Of a stretch of 64,000 nucleotides of DNA, positions 18,969 through 27,749 are shown piece by piece (the stretch's first letter is position 1; each line of letters opens with the position of its first letter). This stretch comes from Ignavibacteria bacterium (GTDB taxonomy: Bacteria > Bacteroidota > Ignavibacteria > Tepidaquicellales > Tepidaquicellaceae). The notes beneath the pieces are model-generated. The model was given only the letters and a program-made list of their open reading frames with translations. It was not told where the DNA came from and did not search any database. The position numbers were made by a program, and so were the translations under genes. The DNA lies in assembly GCA_041649015.1 (NCBI GenBank), contig JBAZNU010000001.1, positions 248,001 through 312,000 on the forward strand. Reading direction: 5' to 3'.

Positions 18969-19310
18969 ATGAGCAAGAAATTAAAGATAAAATTTGAAGA
19001 GCTTGGAATAGACAAAACACAAAAGCACATTTTTATTTGCTGCGATGCACAGGACGATAAATGCATAAAGAGAGAGGACGGGCAAAAATCATGGAAGTAT
19101 TTAAAGAAAAGGCTTGCAGAGCTTAACCTTACGGGTAAAGGCGGCGTACAAAGAACAAAGGCAGACTGCTTCAGGATATGCGACAAAGGTCCGATTGTTG
19201 TAGTTTATCCCGAAGGAATCTGGTACCACTCATGCACGCCGAAAGTACTCGAAGAAATAATTCAAAAACACATAATCAAAGGCAAGCCTGTAAAAGAATA
19301 TATTATATAG
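18969..19310 (+). CDS. Thioredoxin-like [2Fe-2S] ferredoxin
   Basis: A 113-residue protein of the thioredoxin-fold 2Fe-2S ferredoxin family. Candidate cluster ligands are in ICCDAQDDKC and DCFRICDKGPIVVVYPEG, matching the C-x(n)-C...C-x3-C layout of the family. It should act as a small electron carrier or Fe-S chaperone in the cytoplasm. No partner gene is adjacent. Confidence 0.85.
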   Translation: MSKKLKIKFEELGIDKTQKHIFICCDAQDDKCIKREDGQKSWKYLKKRLAELNLTGKGGVQRTKADCFRICDKGPIVVVYPEGIWYHSCTPKVLEEIIQKHIIKGKPVKEYII

Positions 19311-19327
19311 TTTAGTTGAATATTTCT

Positions 19328-19468
19328 TCAGAGATAGACTTCATAGTGAAGCCACGAGCGTTTATCAGCTTTATCATTGTATGCAGCGCCTTTTGAAGTT
19401 TTGTTACCCAAGACGGGATTTGTAACAGCACCTCTATAATTAATAAACTGCCAATCAAACCGTATAAA
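19328..19468 (-). pseudogene. C-terminal coding remnant, unidentified
   Basis: On the minus strand an open stretch of about 45 codons without a start reads ...FDWQFINYRGAVTNP...KRSWLHYEVYL and stops at 19328. Its residue composition looks protein-like, but no upstream gene body remains. I do not recognise the family. It may be a decayed gene end or chance. Confidence 0.3.
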
Positions 19469-19545
19469 AGGAAAAAAGCATTAATAAAGAATATCCTTTA
19501 AGTTTAAGCAATGAACATATACATTTACAGAGAAAGGTTGTAATA

Positions 19546-21015
19546 ATGAGAATAACAGTTAAGAGAAACAAGGAAAGGCTTTATCCAGATTCCAAAAGAG
19601 TAATAACTAGATTATTCAAGAACGGAGAAAAGAGAACAAAGTCTATTGTACAAAAAGTATTGGATTTTTCCGAGGCAGAAGCCAGTAACTCACTCAACGT
19701 TGTCTTAAGAGAATTTGCAAAACGCCACAGGAACATCACAAAAATATTCTTTAATAATTATATAAAAGTAATTCACTATGTAAATGAAGTAACCGGCAGT
19801 CAAAAGAAATTATCTTCAACAAAGAGGCTACTGATTGGTTCATACTTAACGATGGAATACTCAATCGAGTCAGCTGCTTTATTCAATCCATCAGTAGTGG
19901 AGCACCCGGACCAAAACGACCTTGAAGAAGGGCAGAAGCGCGTTATAATAAGCTTCAGGGCGACAGGGGAAAGCCACATATCATCGATAGTATTCAGAAG
20001 CGGAATAATAGACAGCAATTACAATTTGCACTTAGACCCGCCGGGCAAATACATCGGTGAAGCAGAAATAATCAAGAGACACATTTACAACAAAGAAGAA
20101 TTTGCACTGATACTTAACGAGCACGGTGTTGTAAACGATATTTCTTCTGAAATACTGAGAAATCTCGGTGAATTTTTTTATTATTCAGACTTCAAGAAGG
20201 TGATAAAGAGCGCGCAGGAGACAAGGTCTCTAAACCTTGAACAGCAAAAGACACTTAAAGAAATGATGTGGCTGGCAAGGTCTCATTATGAAATTATTTT
20301 CTCACAGGATACTGATATATCAGAAAGAACCATCTTTCCAATTTCCAGCACAGAAAGCAACGGCATAGAGGACGCAAGGTTTGTACGGTTTACCGATGAT
20401 GACGGAGAAACAATATATTATGCGACATACACAGCATACGACGGATACACAATTCTACCGAAACTTCTTGAGACAAGGGATTTCTATCATTTCATAAACC
20501 TACCGCTGCACGGTGAATGCACAAAGAACAAGAACTTTGCGCTTTTTCCAAAGAGAATTAACGGGCATTATACAATGCTTTCAAGGATTGACGGGATAAA
20601 CCTCTACATAATGTTCTCTGACAGTATAACGTTGTGGGAAACAGCCCATCTGTTAAGGGAGCCTGTTTATAACTGGGAGCTAGTTAAAGTCGGGAATTGC
20701 GGCTCACCGATTGAAACACCGGAGGGATGGCTGGTTATCACGCATGGTGTCGGACAGATGAGAAAATACTCGATAGCAGCGATGCTGCTTGATTTGAATG
20801 ACCCGACAAAAGTTATAGGAAGCCTTAAAGAGCCGCTGATAGTACCGAATGAAGATGAGCGAGAGGGATACGTACCGAACGTAGTTTACTCGTGCGGCTC
20901 GATGATACACAAAGACGTTCTTTTTATTCCATATGCAATTTCTGATTATGCTTCGAGCTTTGCAACGGTTGATTTGAGGACTTTGTTAAACAAATTAAAG
21001 GATGACAGTAAGTAA
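19546..21015 (+). CDS. GH130 family glycoside phosphorylase
   Basis: A 489-residue five-bladed beta-propeller glycosidase of family GH130 (mannoside phosphorylases and hydrolases). Recognisable blocks are ESAALFNPSVVEHPDQ, GIEDARFVRF and NFALFPKRINGHYTMLSRI. Members phosphorolyse beta-mannosides such as beta-1,2-mannobiose or mannosyl-glucose. Subfamily is not assigned. It is convergent with a large glycosyltransferase 8 nt away, a pairing consistent with making and recycling a mannose-containing polymer. Confidence 0.85.
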   Translation: MRITVKRNKERLYPDSKRVITRLFKNGEKRTKSIVQKVLDFSEAEASNSLNVVLREFAKRHRNITKIFFNNYIKVIHYVNEVTGSQKKLSSTKRLLIGSYLTMEYSIESAALFNPSVVEHPDQNDLEEGQKRVIISFRATGESHISSIVFRSGIIDSNYNLHLDPPGKYIGEAEIIKRHIYNKEEFALILNEHGVVNDISSEILRNLGEFFYYSDFKKVIKSAQETRSLNLEQQKTLKEMMWLARSHYEIIFSQDTDISERTIFPISSTESNGIEDARFVRFTDDDGETIYYATYTAYDGYTILPKLLETRDFYHFINLPLHGECTKNKNFALFPKRINGHYTMLSRIDGINLYIMFSDSITLWETAHLLREPVYNWELVKVGNCGSPIETPEGWLVITHGVGQMRKYSIAAMLLDLNDPTKVIGSLKEPLIVPNEDEREGYVPNVVYSCGSMIHKDVLFIPYAISDYASSFATVDLRTLLNKLKDDSK

Positions 21016-21022
21016 ACTCAAA

Positions 21023-23263
21023 TTACTTTTCATATTCATACTCAAGTTCGAATGCATTCAGAACAGTCAAATGAGAAACCAGATATGATATTGTACTTTC
21101 TGCACCCTGATTCCAGTTGAGACCATAGTCTTCGAGACCGTCATTACACCCGCCTGTTTCATAATCATAGACAGGAATACTGAGTTCGTTTTTTCCGAGA
21201 AACCACATATATGAGGTAAACATATCGTTAAGATATTTTTTATCTCTTGTCACCTTATACGCTTTTAAACAAAGCAAAATCATACCCATGACATCAATGC
21301 ATTGCTGAGCATAATCGGCGCAGACACCTCCCTTTTTATACCAGCCATTGCTGCCAACGGGCTTCATGTATCCGTTTTTCATTATTACGCTTTCAAGAAA
21401 CGCTGTTGATTCAACCGCAACTTCAATTATCTTTGCGTCCAAGAACATTTCGGAAGAATGAAAAAGTGCAAGAGGAATAATTGCATTATCATAAGTCAGT
21501 ATATCGGTAAACCAATTCCAGATATCAGTTTTATTCAAATAATATTCATCAAGAAGTTTATTAGTCATTTCATAAACCATCTCTTTTGCGTTTTTATCTT
21601 CAGGAAACTTCTTGAGATAATATGACAATCCTATAATTGTGCTTGCAAGACCCCTTATTTCCTTCAGGTTATTAACATATCTAAGTGAGAGTTGAAAAAT
21701 ATCCAGGGCGGTTTTATGGTATGATTCATTTGGATAATTATTTATCATATAACCGAGCGCCCACATTGTTCGTCCAAAGCAATCATCTGAGCTGATATCA
21801 TCAAGATAATTTCTGCTGAAGCTAAGAAAGTTTCTGAAAGAGCCGTTTTCATTCTGCATATAATGTATGAAGCTAAGATAAACAGGCATTAGCGAGCTCG
21901 CATCAGTGGTTCTCTTTTCGTGATGAGCCATAGCAAGCATTAAAAGAGCTCGAGAATTATCATCCAGACAATAGCCTTCTTTTAAATTAGGTACTCCGTA
22001 TTTTGCATGCTGGACAATACCTGTATCATCGGAAAGCCTTTTGATATGAGACAGGTCAAAGTCAGGCAGCAGTAGAGGGTCAAGAATAGTACGCCTTTCT
22101 TTTTGTATAAAAGAATAATTACGAACTGCATTTTTTGCGACTTGAATATATTTTGCTCCAATCTTAGGCCATTTTAGTTTATGCCCGTATTCAGCTGCGG
22201 CTTCACGAAGATTCTCGATTTTGCTTTCATCGTTAAGAAAATCAAGAAGAATTTTCCCGAGTTGTTCATGATTATTAAAATCAAAAAGAACACCTCTTCC
22301 ATCTGCAAGCAGCTCCTGTGCATGCCAGTAAGGAGTTGAAAAGACAGCTGCTCCGGCACCAACAGCGTACGACAGAGTTCCGCTTGTAATCTGAGCTTCG
22401 TTTAAATACGGAGTTATGTATATATCAGTAGCATAAAGATACTGCATGAGTAAGTCTTCCGACACAAAATTCTTATAGAAATAAACATAATCCTCAAGAC
22501 CGAGTTCTTTAACGAGACGCATCAGGTACTCGCGGTACTCTTCACCGTACCTTGACAAAACTTTCGGGTGAGTATTTCCAAGAACTATGTAGAGAATATT
22601 TTTGTGTTTACTGACGACCTGAGGCAGGGCTTTAATAACCGTCTCAATACCTTTATTACGGCTTAACAGGCCGAAGGTAAAAAGAGCTTTTTTGTTTGTG
22701 AAGTTAAATTTTTCCCTGACGGTTTCTCGGTCATAGACTTTGCCCAATGAGACTCCATGCTCGATAATCTCTATTTTATCTTCGGGAATATGATAAACCT
22801 CAAGAAGGAATTTAACTGCTCTCTTACTCATTACGACGACTTTATAAGCTTTGCTACTCAACTCCTGAACGATAACTTTCTGAATGTGAGAAGGATCTCT
22901 TATAACTGTATGAAATGTAACTATCAATGGAATTTCAATACGGCTTACGAGCGATAGAACATAGACACCGCTCTCTCCTCCAAATATTCCAAACTCGTGT
23001 TCAAGAATACATGCATCTGCCCTGTTATTGTTTATAAACTTGGCAGCGCTTATGTAATCTCTCTGGCTGTTCTGATTAACGACAAAAGAAACTTCAGACG
23101 GATATTTATAATCCTGCTCACCGTCTGAGACTGCGATAACATAGAGGTTAGGATATAAATCAGAATAAGCAAAATTATCCGCAAGAGATTTTATCAGATT
23201 ATGAGTGAATGTTCCAATACCACATTTCTGCGGTGGGTAAGTTCCAATAAATGCAAATTTCAT
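21023..23263 (-). CDS. Two-domain protein: GT4 glycosyltransferase plus alpha/alpha-toroid domain
   Basis: A 746-residue fusion. Residues 1-370 are a GT-B glycosyltransferase family 4 domain (GTYPPQKCGIGTFTHNL at the start; FGLLSRNKGIETVIKALP; NEAQITSGTLSYAVGAGAA for the E-x7-E-like donor site). Residues 390-746 are helical repeats resembling alpha/alpha-barrel glycan enzymes, ending with GLNWNQGAESTISYL. Such fusions commonly sit next to GH130 genes, as here. It probably builds a mannose-type glycan; the acceptor is unknown. Confidence 0.82.
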   Translation of the reverse strand: MKFAFIGTYPPQKCGIGTFTHNLIKSLADNFAYSDLYPNLYVIAVSDGEQDYKYPSEVSFVVNQNSQRDYISAAKFINNNRADACILEHEFGIFGGESGVYVLSLVSRIEIPLIVTFHTVIRDPSHIQKVIVQELSSKAYKVVVMSKRAVKFLLEVYHIPEDKIEIIEHGVSLGKVYDRETVREKFNFTNKKALFTFGLLSRNKGIETVIKALPQVVSKHKNILYIVLGNTHPKVLSRYGEEYREYLMRLVKELGLEDYVYFYKNFVSEDLLMQYLYATDIYITPYLNEAQITSGTLSYAVGAGAAVFSTPYWHAQELLADGRGVLFDFNNHEQLGKILLDFLNDESKIENLREAAAEYGHKLKWPKIGAKYIQVAKNAVRNYSFIQKERRTILDPLLLPDFDLSHIKRLSDDTGIVQHAKYGVPNLKEGYCLDDNSRALLMLAMAHHEKRTTDASSLMPVYLSFIHYMQNENGSFRNFLSFSRNYLDDISSDDCFGRTMWALGYMINNYPNESYHKTALDIFQLSLRYVNNLKEIRGLASTIIGLSYYLKKFPEDKNAKEMVYEMTNKLLDEYYLNKTDIWNWFTDILTYDNAIIPLALFHSSEMFLDAKIIEVAVESTAFLESVIMKNGYMKPVGSNGWYKKGGVCADYAQQCIDVMGMILLCLKAYKVTRDKKYLNDMFTSYMWFLGKNELSIPVYDYETGGCNDGLEDYGLNWNQGAESTISYLVSHLTVLNAFELEYEYEK

Positions 23264-23589
23264 AGTGGCTTCCTTTATAAACTTAGTAAAAATACACAGA
23301 CATCACGGACTGAGAAAAGTGCAGCAGTAAAAAATGCAAACTATTAAAGCAATAATGATAAGCATTGAGAAGAAAACCTACTCATTACTTCCTTTCCCAT
23401 TATATGTCCTTCAATAAGAACATAATAGACTTCTATTATAATATAAAACAAAAAGTTATTAAAATTAATTCTATGGTGCCATTGCTTTCAAATACTGTAC
23501 CAAAAAACACCAGAAAAGGAAGGTATTAAATTTTGGATTTTCTAAATTTGTAAATAATAATTAAGTTATAGAAAATAATCCACAACATT
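23264..23589. other. Divergent intergenic region
   Basis: 326 bp between the glycosyltransferase and the glycyl radical enzyme gene, so both promoters must lie here. I see AT-rich stretches (TATAATATAAA near 23440) but no convincing operator, RNA gene or riboswitch. Confidence 0.5.
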
Positions 23590-26097
23590 ATGGAAACAAC
23601 TACAAAGCGAACTGAATACGAACTAAGGGAAATCAAAGGCATTCCTTCAACAAAGAGAATTGAATTAATGCGCAACAAGTATTTATCTGAGCCATTATAC
23701 ATTGATACGGAGTATATACAATTTTATACAGAGGCACACAAAAGAACAGACGGGCTGAATGTTCTGGAAAGAAGGGCTGAATGCAATTCATACGCGATAG
23801 AGAATTTAACGCCGGTAATAAAAGAGCACGAACCATTCGTTGGAAGTAAGACAAGATTTGTAAGAGGGGCAATCCCTTACTGCAACTACGCATCAGGTTA
23901 TGTGCTTAGAGAATTCAATAAAGAAGAACATGAAGAACAGGACAAAGTAACCGATATAGGAACGGGAGGTGGAATAGCTAAATCTAAGGAGATGGCGTCA
24001 TCGGGTGACTATGAATTCTTTGCAGGTAAGTTTCTTCTTGAAAAGCACGAGCGAAACATATTAAAAGACTGCGCTGCATACTGGCAGGGAAAGTGTATGC
24101 AGGATGTAGGTGATGACTTATGGAAAAAGGATTTTAAAGAAGCAGATTACATAGAGAAGGGCTGGAAAGCCGTACTTTATACTGCTCCGCACGACCCTGC
24201 ACCCGAAGGAAGATATGTTCTCGATTTTGAAACAGCACTTTCTACGGGGTTGAGAGGTCTTATTAACCGGATGAAAGAGAAGATATCAGAATCTCATATA
24301 ACAGATTATCATTCAGCCGAGAAAGTGTATTTCTGGAGAGCCGGGATAAGATCTCTTGAAGGGGTAATAAAATGGGCAAACAGATACGGACAAAAAGCAT
24401 TTGAGCTTGCAAAAACCGAGAAGGATGAAACAAGAAAGATAGAACTGTTTAGGATTTCAGAAATCTGCAAGCACGTGCCGGAGTTCCCGCCACATGATTT
24501 CAGGGAAGCTATTCAGGCATTTTGGTTTATGTATCTTGCAGGGCATATAGAAGGAGCCCAGCTCGGATACAGTCCGGGAAGGTTTGACAGGTACATGTAT
24601 CCGTACTACAAAAAAGATATTGATGCAAAAAAGATTAATAACAATGAAGTACTTGAACTACTTGAAGCACTTAGGATTAAAATGACAGAGATAGAATACG
24701 TTGCATCTTTTTCATGGGAAGGTCTGGGTTCTGGAAATCTTTACCAGAACATGATTCTCGGAGGGTTGAATGAAAACGGATTCAGAGCTGACAATGAACT
24801 TTCACTTCTAATATTGCAGTCTGCCATTAACTGCCAGACGACACAGCCGACTCTTTCAATATGGTATGACGATACGTTAAGCGAAGAATTTCTTTTAAAA
24901 GCAATTGAATGCGTTAAGACAGGATGCGGATTTCCTGCATGGTTCAACACAAAAGTATATATGCAGCACGAACTTGAAAAGACCGGACTTCCTGTATCGA
25001 TAATAAGGAAGCATGCTGCGATGGGGGGGTGCACAGAACCAACACTTGAGGGAATGAGCTATGGCATTGTGCAGGCGGGTTTTATCAATCACATGAAGAT
25101 ATTCGAGATTGCGCTTAACGGAGGAAAAGATTTAAGAACAGGAATAGTTTTTGAAGCAACAAACATTCCGAAGACTTACGAAGAACTGAAGAAAGCATAT
25201 CTGCATCATTTAAAGAATGCAATAAAGAACTGGCAGGAATACTGGAACTACGTAATGGCAGCACACAGACAGGTTTGCAACCTTATATATTCATCTGTCC
25301 TTATACGTGACTGCATAGAAAGAGGGACTTCGCTTGATGACGGAGGGGCGGTTAACAACAACACACCTACAACACTCTCAACAGGAATGGTAAACGTAGC
25401 AAATTCACTTTCAGCAGTAAAAGAAAATATAGAGAATAATAAAGTCTGCACGATGGATGAACTCAGAGACGCGCTTGCAAACAACTGGCAAAACTACGAC
25501 AAACTTTACAGAAAATTTTACAACGCGCCTAAATGGGGAAACAATGACGATAAAGTTGATATAATATACAAGGAAATCTTTTATGAATACTGCAAGTATG
25601 TTTCTTCGCAGAAAAATTATCTTGGCAAACCTTACGACCCGTCGATGCTTGCGATAAGCACACACACACCGTTTGGCAAGGTATGCGGCGCTACTCCTGA
25701 CGGCAGGCACGCTGGAGATTCTTTGGCAGACGGAGTTACATCACCATACCCGGGTACGGATACAAACGGACCGATATCGGTTCTTTTATCAGCAGGAAAA
25801 ATTGACCACACGAAAATACGCGGCGGTCTCCATAATATGAAGCTGCATCCCGCAGCTGTAAAGGGAATACAGGGTTCGAAGAAATTACTGTCGCTTATAA
25901 AATCATACTTTCAGTATCCTGCTTTTCAGATACAGTTTAATATAGTTGACAGCAGAATGCTTAAAGATGCACAGGAACATCCCGATAATTATAGAGACCT
26001 TATAGTACGCGTTGCAGGATTCAGTGCATTCTTTGTAGAGTTGAGCAAATCAATACAAGACCAGATAATTGAAAGAACAGAGCATGGGTTTGAATAA
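23590..26097 (+). CDS. Glycyl radical enzyme (GCxE class), substrate unknown
   Basis: An 835-residue pyruvate-formate-lyase-like enzyme. The thiyl cysteine is in GGCTEP (C481, with E483 as general base) and the radical site is RVAGFSAFF (Gly810, 25 residues from the end). A single Cys followed by x-Glu is the dehydratase/decarboxylase/lyase pattern; true pyruvate formate-lyase has Cys-Cys. It may be a diol or glycerol dehydratase, a C-N lyase or an aryl-acetate decarboxylase; I cannot choose. It is strictly anaerobic and is activated by the neighbouring radical-SAM enzyme. The short helical subunit of some decarboxylases is absent. Confidence 0.9.
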   Translation: METTTKRTEYELREIKGIPSTKRIELMRNKYLSEPLYIDTEYIQFYTEAHKRTDGLNVLERRAECNSYAIENLTPVIKEHEPFVGSKTRFVRGAIPYCNYASGYVLREFNKEEHEEQDKVTDIGTGGGIAKSKEMASSGDYEFFAGKFLLEKHERNILKDCAAYWQGKCMQDVGDDLWKKDFKEADYIEKGWKAVLYTAPHDPAPEGRYVLDFETALSTGLRGLINRMKEKISESHITDYHSAEKVYFWRAGIRSLEGVIKWANRYGQKAFELAKTEKDETRKIELFRISEICKHVPEFPPHDFREAIQAFWFMYLAGHIEGAQLGYSPGRFDRYMYPYYKKDIDAKKINNNEVLELLEALRIKMTEIEYVASFSWEGLGSGNLYQNMILGGLNENGFRADNELSLLILQSAINCQTTQPTLSIWYDDTLSEEFLLKAIECVKTGCGFPAWFNTKVYMQHELEKTGLPVSIIRKHAAMGGCTEPTLEGMSYGIVQAGFINHMKIFEIALNGGKDLRTGIVFEATNIPKTYEELKKAYLHHLKNAIKNWQEYWNYVMAAHRQVCNLIYSSVLIRDCIERGTSLDDGGAVNNNTPTTLSTGMVNVANSLSAVKENIENNKVCTMDELRDALANNWQNYDKLYRKFYNAPKWGNNDDKVDIIYKEIFYEYCKYVSSQKNYLGKPYDPSMLAISTHTPFGKVCGATPDGRHAGDSLADGVTSPYPGTDTNGPISVLLSAGKIDHTKIRGGLHNMKLHPAAVKGIQGSKKLLSLIKSYFQYPAFQIQFNIVDSRMLKDAQEHPDNYRDLIVRVAGFSAFFVELSKSIQDQIIERTEHGFE

Positions 26098-27013
26098 ACC
26101 CGGGGGTGTTATATTCGACATACAGGAATTTTCGCTTCAAGACGGCGAAGGAATACGCACAACAGTTTTTTTAAAAGGCTGCCCGTTAGTCTGCCTATGG
26201 TGTTCAAACCCTGAGGGACAGAGTTTCCATCCCGAATTACTATGCAATTTTTCAAGACTCAAAGAACACAAGGAATTTGAGAACATCTGTGATAAAGGAG
26301 CGATTTCAAAAGATGTTGAAGGAAAACCATACATCAAAAGAGAAATATGTAAAGTTTGCACAGATAGAGTATGCATAGAAAACACCATGAGAACAGAGCT
26401 TCGGCTTACAGGACAAAGAATGTCCGCAGAGGAAGTATTCAACAAGATAAAATCGTATGAAGTTTTTTACAAAAACTCAAACGGAGGAGTAACGCTTTCG
26501 GGCGGAGAGCCGCTTGCACAGCATGAATTCGCAAGGAATTTAATTGACCTCTGCATTGAGAACGGCATAACAATAGGAGTCGAGACTTGCGGATATTTCG
26601 AGTGGGAGAACGTGAAAGATTTCATTCACAAGTTTACTTTTATTTATTATGACATAAAACTGCTTGACCCGATTCAGCACGAGCGGATGACGGGAAGGAG
26701 TAACAAAATAATTGTAGAGAATCTGAAAAAACTTGCGGGAGTTGTACCGGAAAAAATAACAGTAACTATCCCCCTCATAAAAGAAATAAACTCTTCGCAT
26801 GATTTGATGAATGAGATTGCCGTACTGTGCAAAGAATTAAAAATTACCAGAGTGAGGCTGCTTCCCTATCATGCAATGGGTACGGCAAAATACGAGAAGC
26901 TGGAAAAGCCATATAAACTTCATTACGCGGCTGCCCCTGATTATTCAGAGATTGAAGAAATCAAAAAGATATATAACGATATGGGTTTAGAGTGTTTTAT
27001 TTCAGTAGATTAG
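26084..27013 (+). CDS. Glycyl-radical enzyme activase (radical SAM)
   Basis: A 309-residue radical-SAM activase. The canonical block is IFDIQEFSLQDGEGIRTTVF followed by KGCPLVCLWCSNPEGQ, whose C-x3-C-x2-C binds the 4Fe-4S cluster. SGGEPL and GVETCGYF match family motifs. The ferredoxin-like insert is reduced, with one C-x2-C (KVCTDRVC). I start at ATG 26084 inside the end of the enzyme gene (14-nt overlap); an earlier TTG at 26069 is possible. It should generate the glycyl radical at Gly810. Confidence 0.9.
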   Translation: MGLNKPGGVIFDIQEFSLQDGEGIRTTVFLKGCPLVCLWCSNPEGQSFHPELLCNFSRLKEHKEFENICDKGAISKDVEGKPYIKREICKVCTDRVCIENTMRTELRLTGQRMSAEEVFNKIKSYEVFYKNSNGGVTLSGGEPLAQHEFARNLIDLCIENGITIGVETCGYFEWENVKDFIHKFTFIYYDIKLLDPIQHERMTGRSNKIIVENLKKLAGVVPEKITVTIPLIKEINSSHDLMNEIAVLCKELKITRVRLLPYHAMGTAKYEKLEKPYKLHYAAAPDYSEIEEIKKIYNDMGLECFISVD

Positions 27014-27108
27014 ATACAATTACTGAGCACCCTTTTCCATTCTCTCAAGATACCAGTTAAATGTGGCACCGTCAGAATATTTTGACTATGACCCTGAGGA
27101 TTATTTGA

Positions 27109-27303
27109 ATTGCTAAAAATGGATTAACCATCCAGGAAGTTGCATATCTTTTAGGACATGACAGCGTACAATCTACCGAAAGATTTTACACGGATGTCAT
27201 TTCAGATAATGTAAGAAAAAAATCAATAATCATTGACAGGATAGACGGAAATGGTATCAAAATGGTATCAAAATACATTTACCCAAAACAAAAAGCCCTG
27301 TAA
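27109..27303 (+). pseudogene. Tyrosine recombinase (integrase) C-terminal remnant
   Basis: Sixty-four codons in frame, starting right after a stop, with box-II residues of phage/ICE integrases: EVAYLLGHDSVQSTERFYT (conserved H and catalytic Y). The upstream arm-binding and R-x2-H-containing parts are missing. It ends 30 bp before a tRNA half, where integrases normally sit relative to their attachment site. Confidence 0.75.
27249..27274 (+). repeat. 26-bp repeat copy 1 (tandem ATGGTATCAAA)
   Basis: An internal tandem of ATGGTATCAAA inside the integrase 3' end. A copy with 25/26 identity occurs at 29538-29563 on the same strand, beyond the HipBA genes. The flanks differ. Confidence 0.6.
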
Positions 27304-27325
27304 CTACTATATTTTACAGGGCTTT
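27292..27325. terminator. Bidirectional-looking terminator after the integrase remnant
   Basis: A perfect 12-bp stem AAAGCCCTGTAA/TTACAGGGCTTT with a 10-nt loop overlaps the integrase stop codon. It is flanked by A- and T-rich ends on both sides. Confidence 0.8.
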
Positions 27326-27332
27326 ATCGTCG

Positions 27333-27374
27333 TACACTCGAGGGGACTCGAACCCCTGACCCGCTGATTAAGAG
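27333..27374 (-). other. 3' half of tRNA-Lys(CUU): probable integration (att) site
   Basis: The minus strand fits tRNA positions 32-73 exactly: anticodon loop CTCTTAA (anticodon CUU), stem TCAGC, variable GGGTC, T-arm AGGGG-TTCGAGT-CCCCT (perfect 5-bp pairing), acceptor strand CGAGTGT and discriminator A, with no encoded CCA. The 5' half is absent. A half that starts at the anticodon loop is the standard footprint of tyrosine-recombinase integration into a tRNA gene. Confidence 0.75.
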
Positions 27375-27749
27375 AAATGGATGGGAAATAAAAACAGCGA
27401 AATATAGCTGTTTTTGAGGTTTTTTACTCTCCAATTTACCCAAAATGAACCCATTTTGGTAAAAAATGCTGACAAAAGTGCTGACACTTTTGAGCAAAAA
27501 TATTGCGATTTTGATTAAATTTTGAGGGTGCGTCCTAATGAAAATTTTAAGGAGGACAATTATAAATAAAACTATGTAAAATCAATATTAAGTTTTTTAA
27601 TTTTTAACTTTTATCATTTAATTGATTCTTTTTCTGTCAGTAATGTCTTATGGCAGAAGATTAGAATTAATAAATTTTTAATGGTATGTAAAAATACCTC
27701 GGAGTAATTTTCTTTAAAATTTCTTAACCAAATTAAATCCTTTTATCAA
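27375..27749. other. Non-coding stretch with two inverted repeats
   Basis: 375 bp without a gene. An imperfect 12-bp palindrome TTTACC(C)AAAATG/CATTTTGGTAAA spans 27435-27463. A second hairpin CAAAAGTG-CTGA-CACTTTTG spans 27473-27492, extended by TGCT/AGCA. These may be excisionase/integrase arm sites or terminators. GTCCTAATG at 27532 recurs at 29446. Confidence 0.5.

Noticed and set aside
23590..26097. Pyruvate formate-lyase (pflB)
   Set aside because: Active site is Gly-Cys-Thr-Glu, not the Cys-Cys of PFL.
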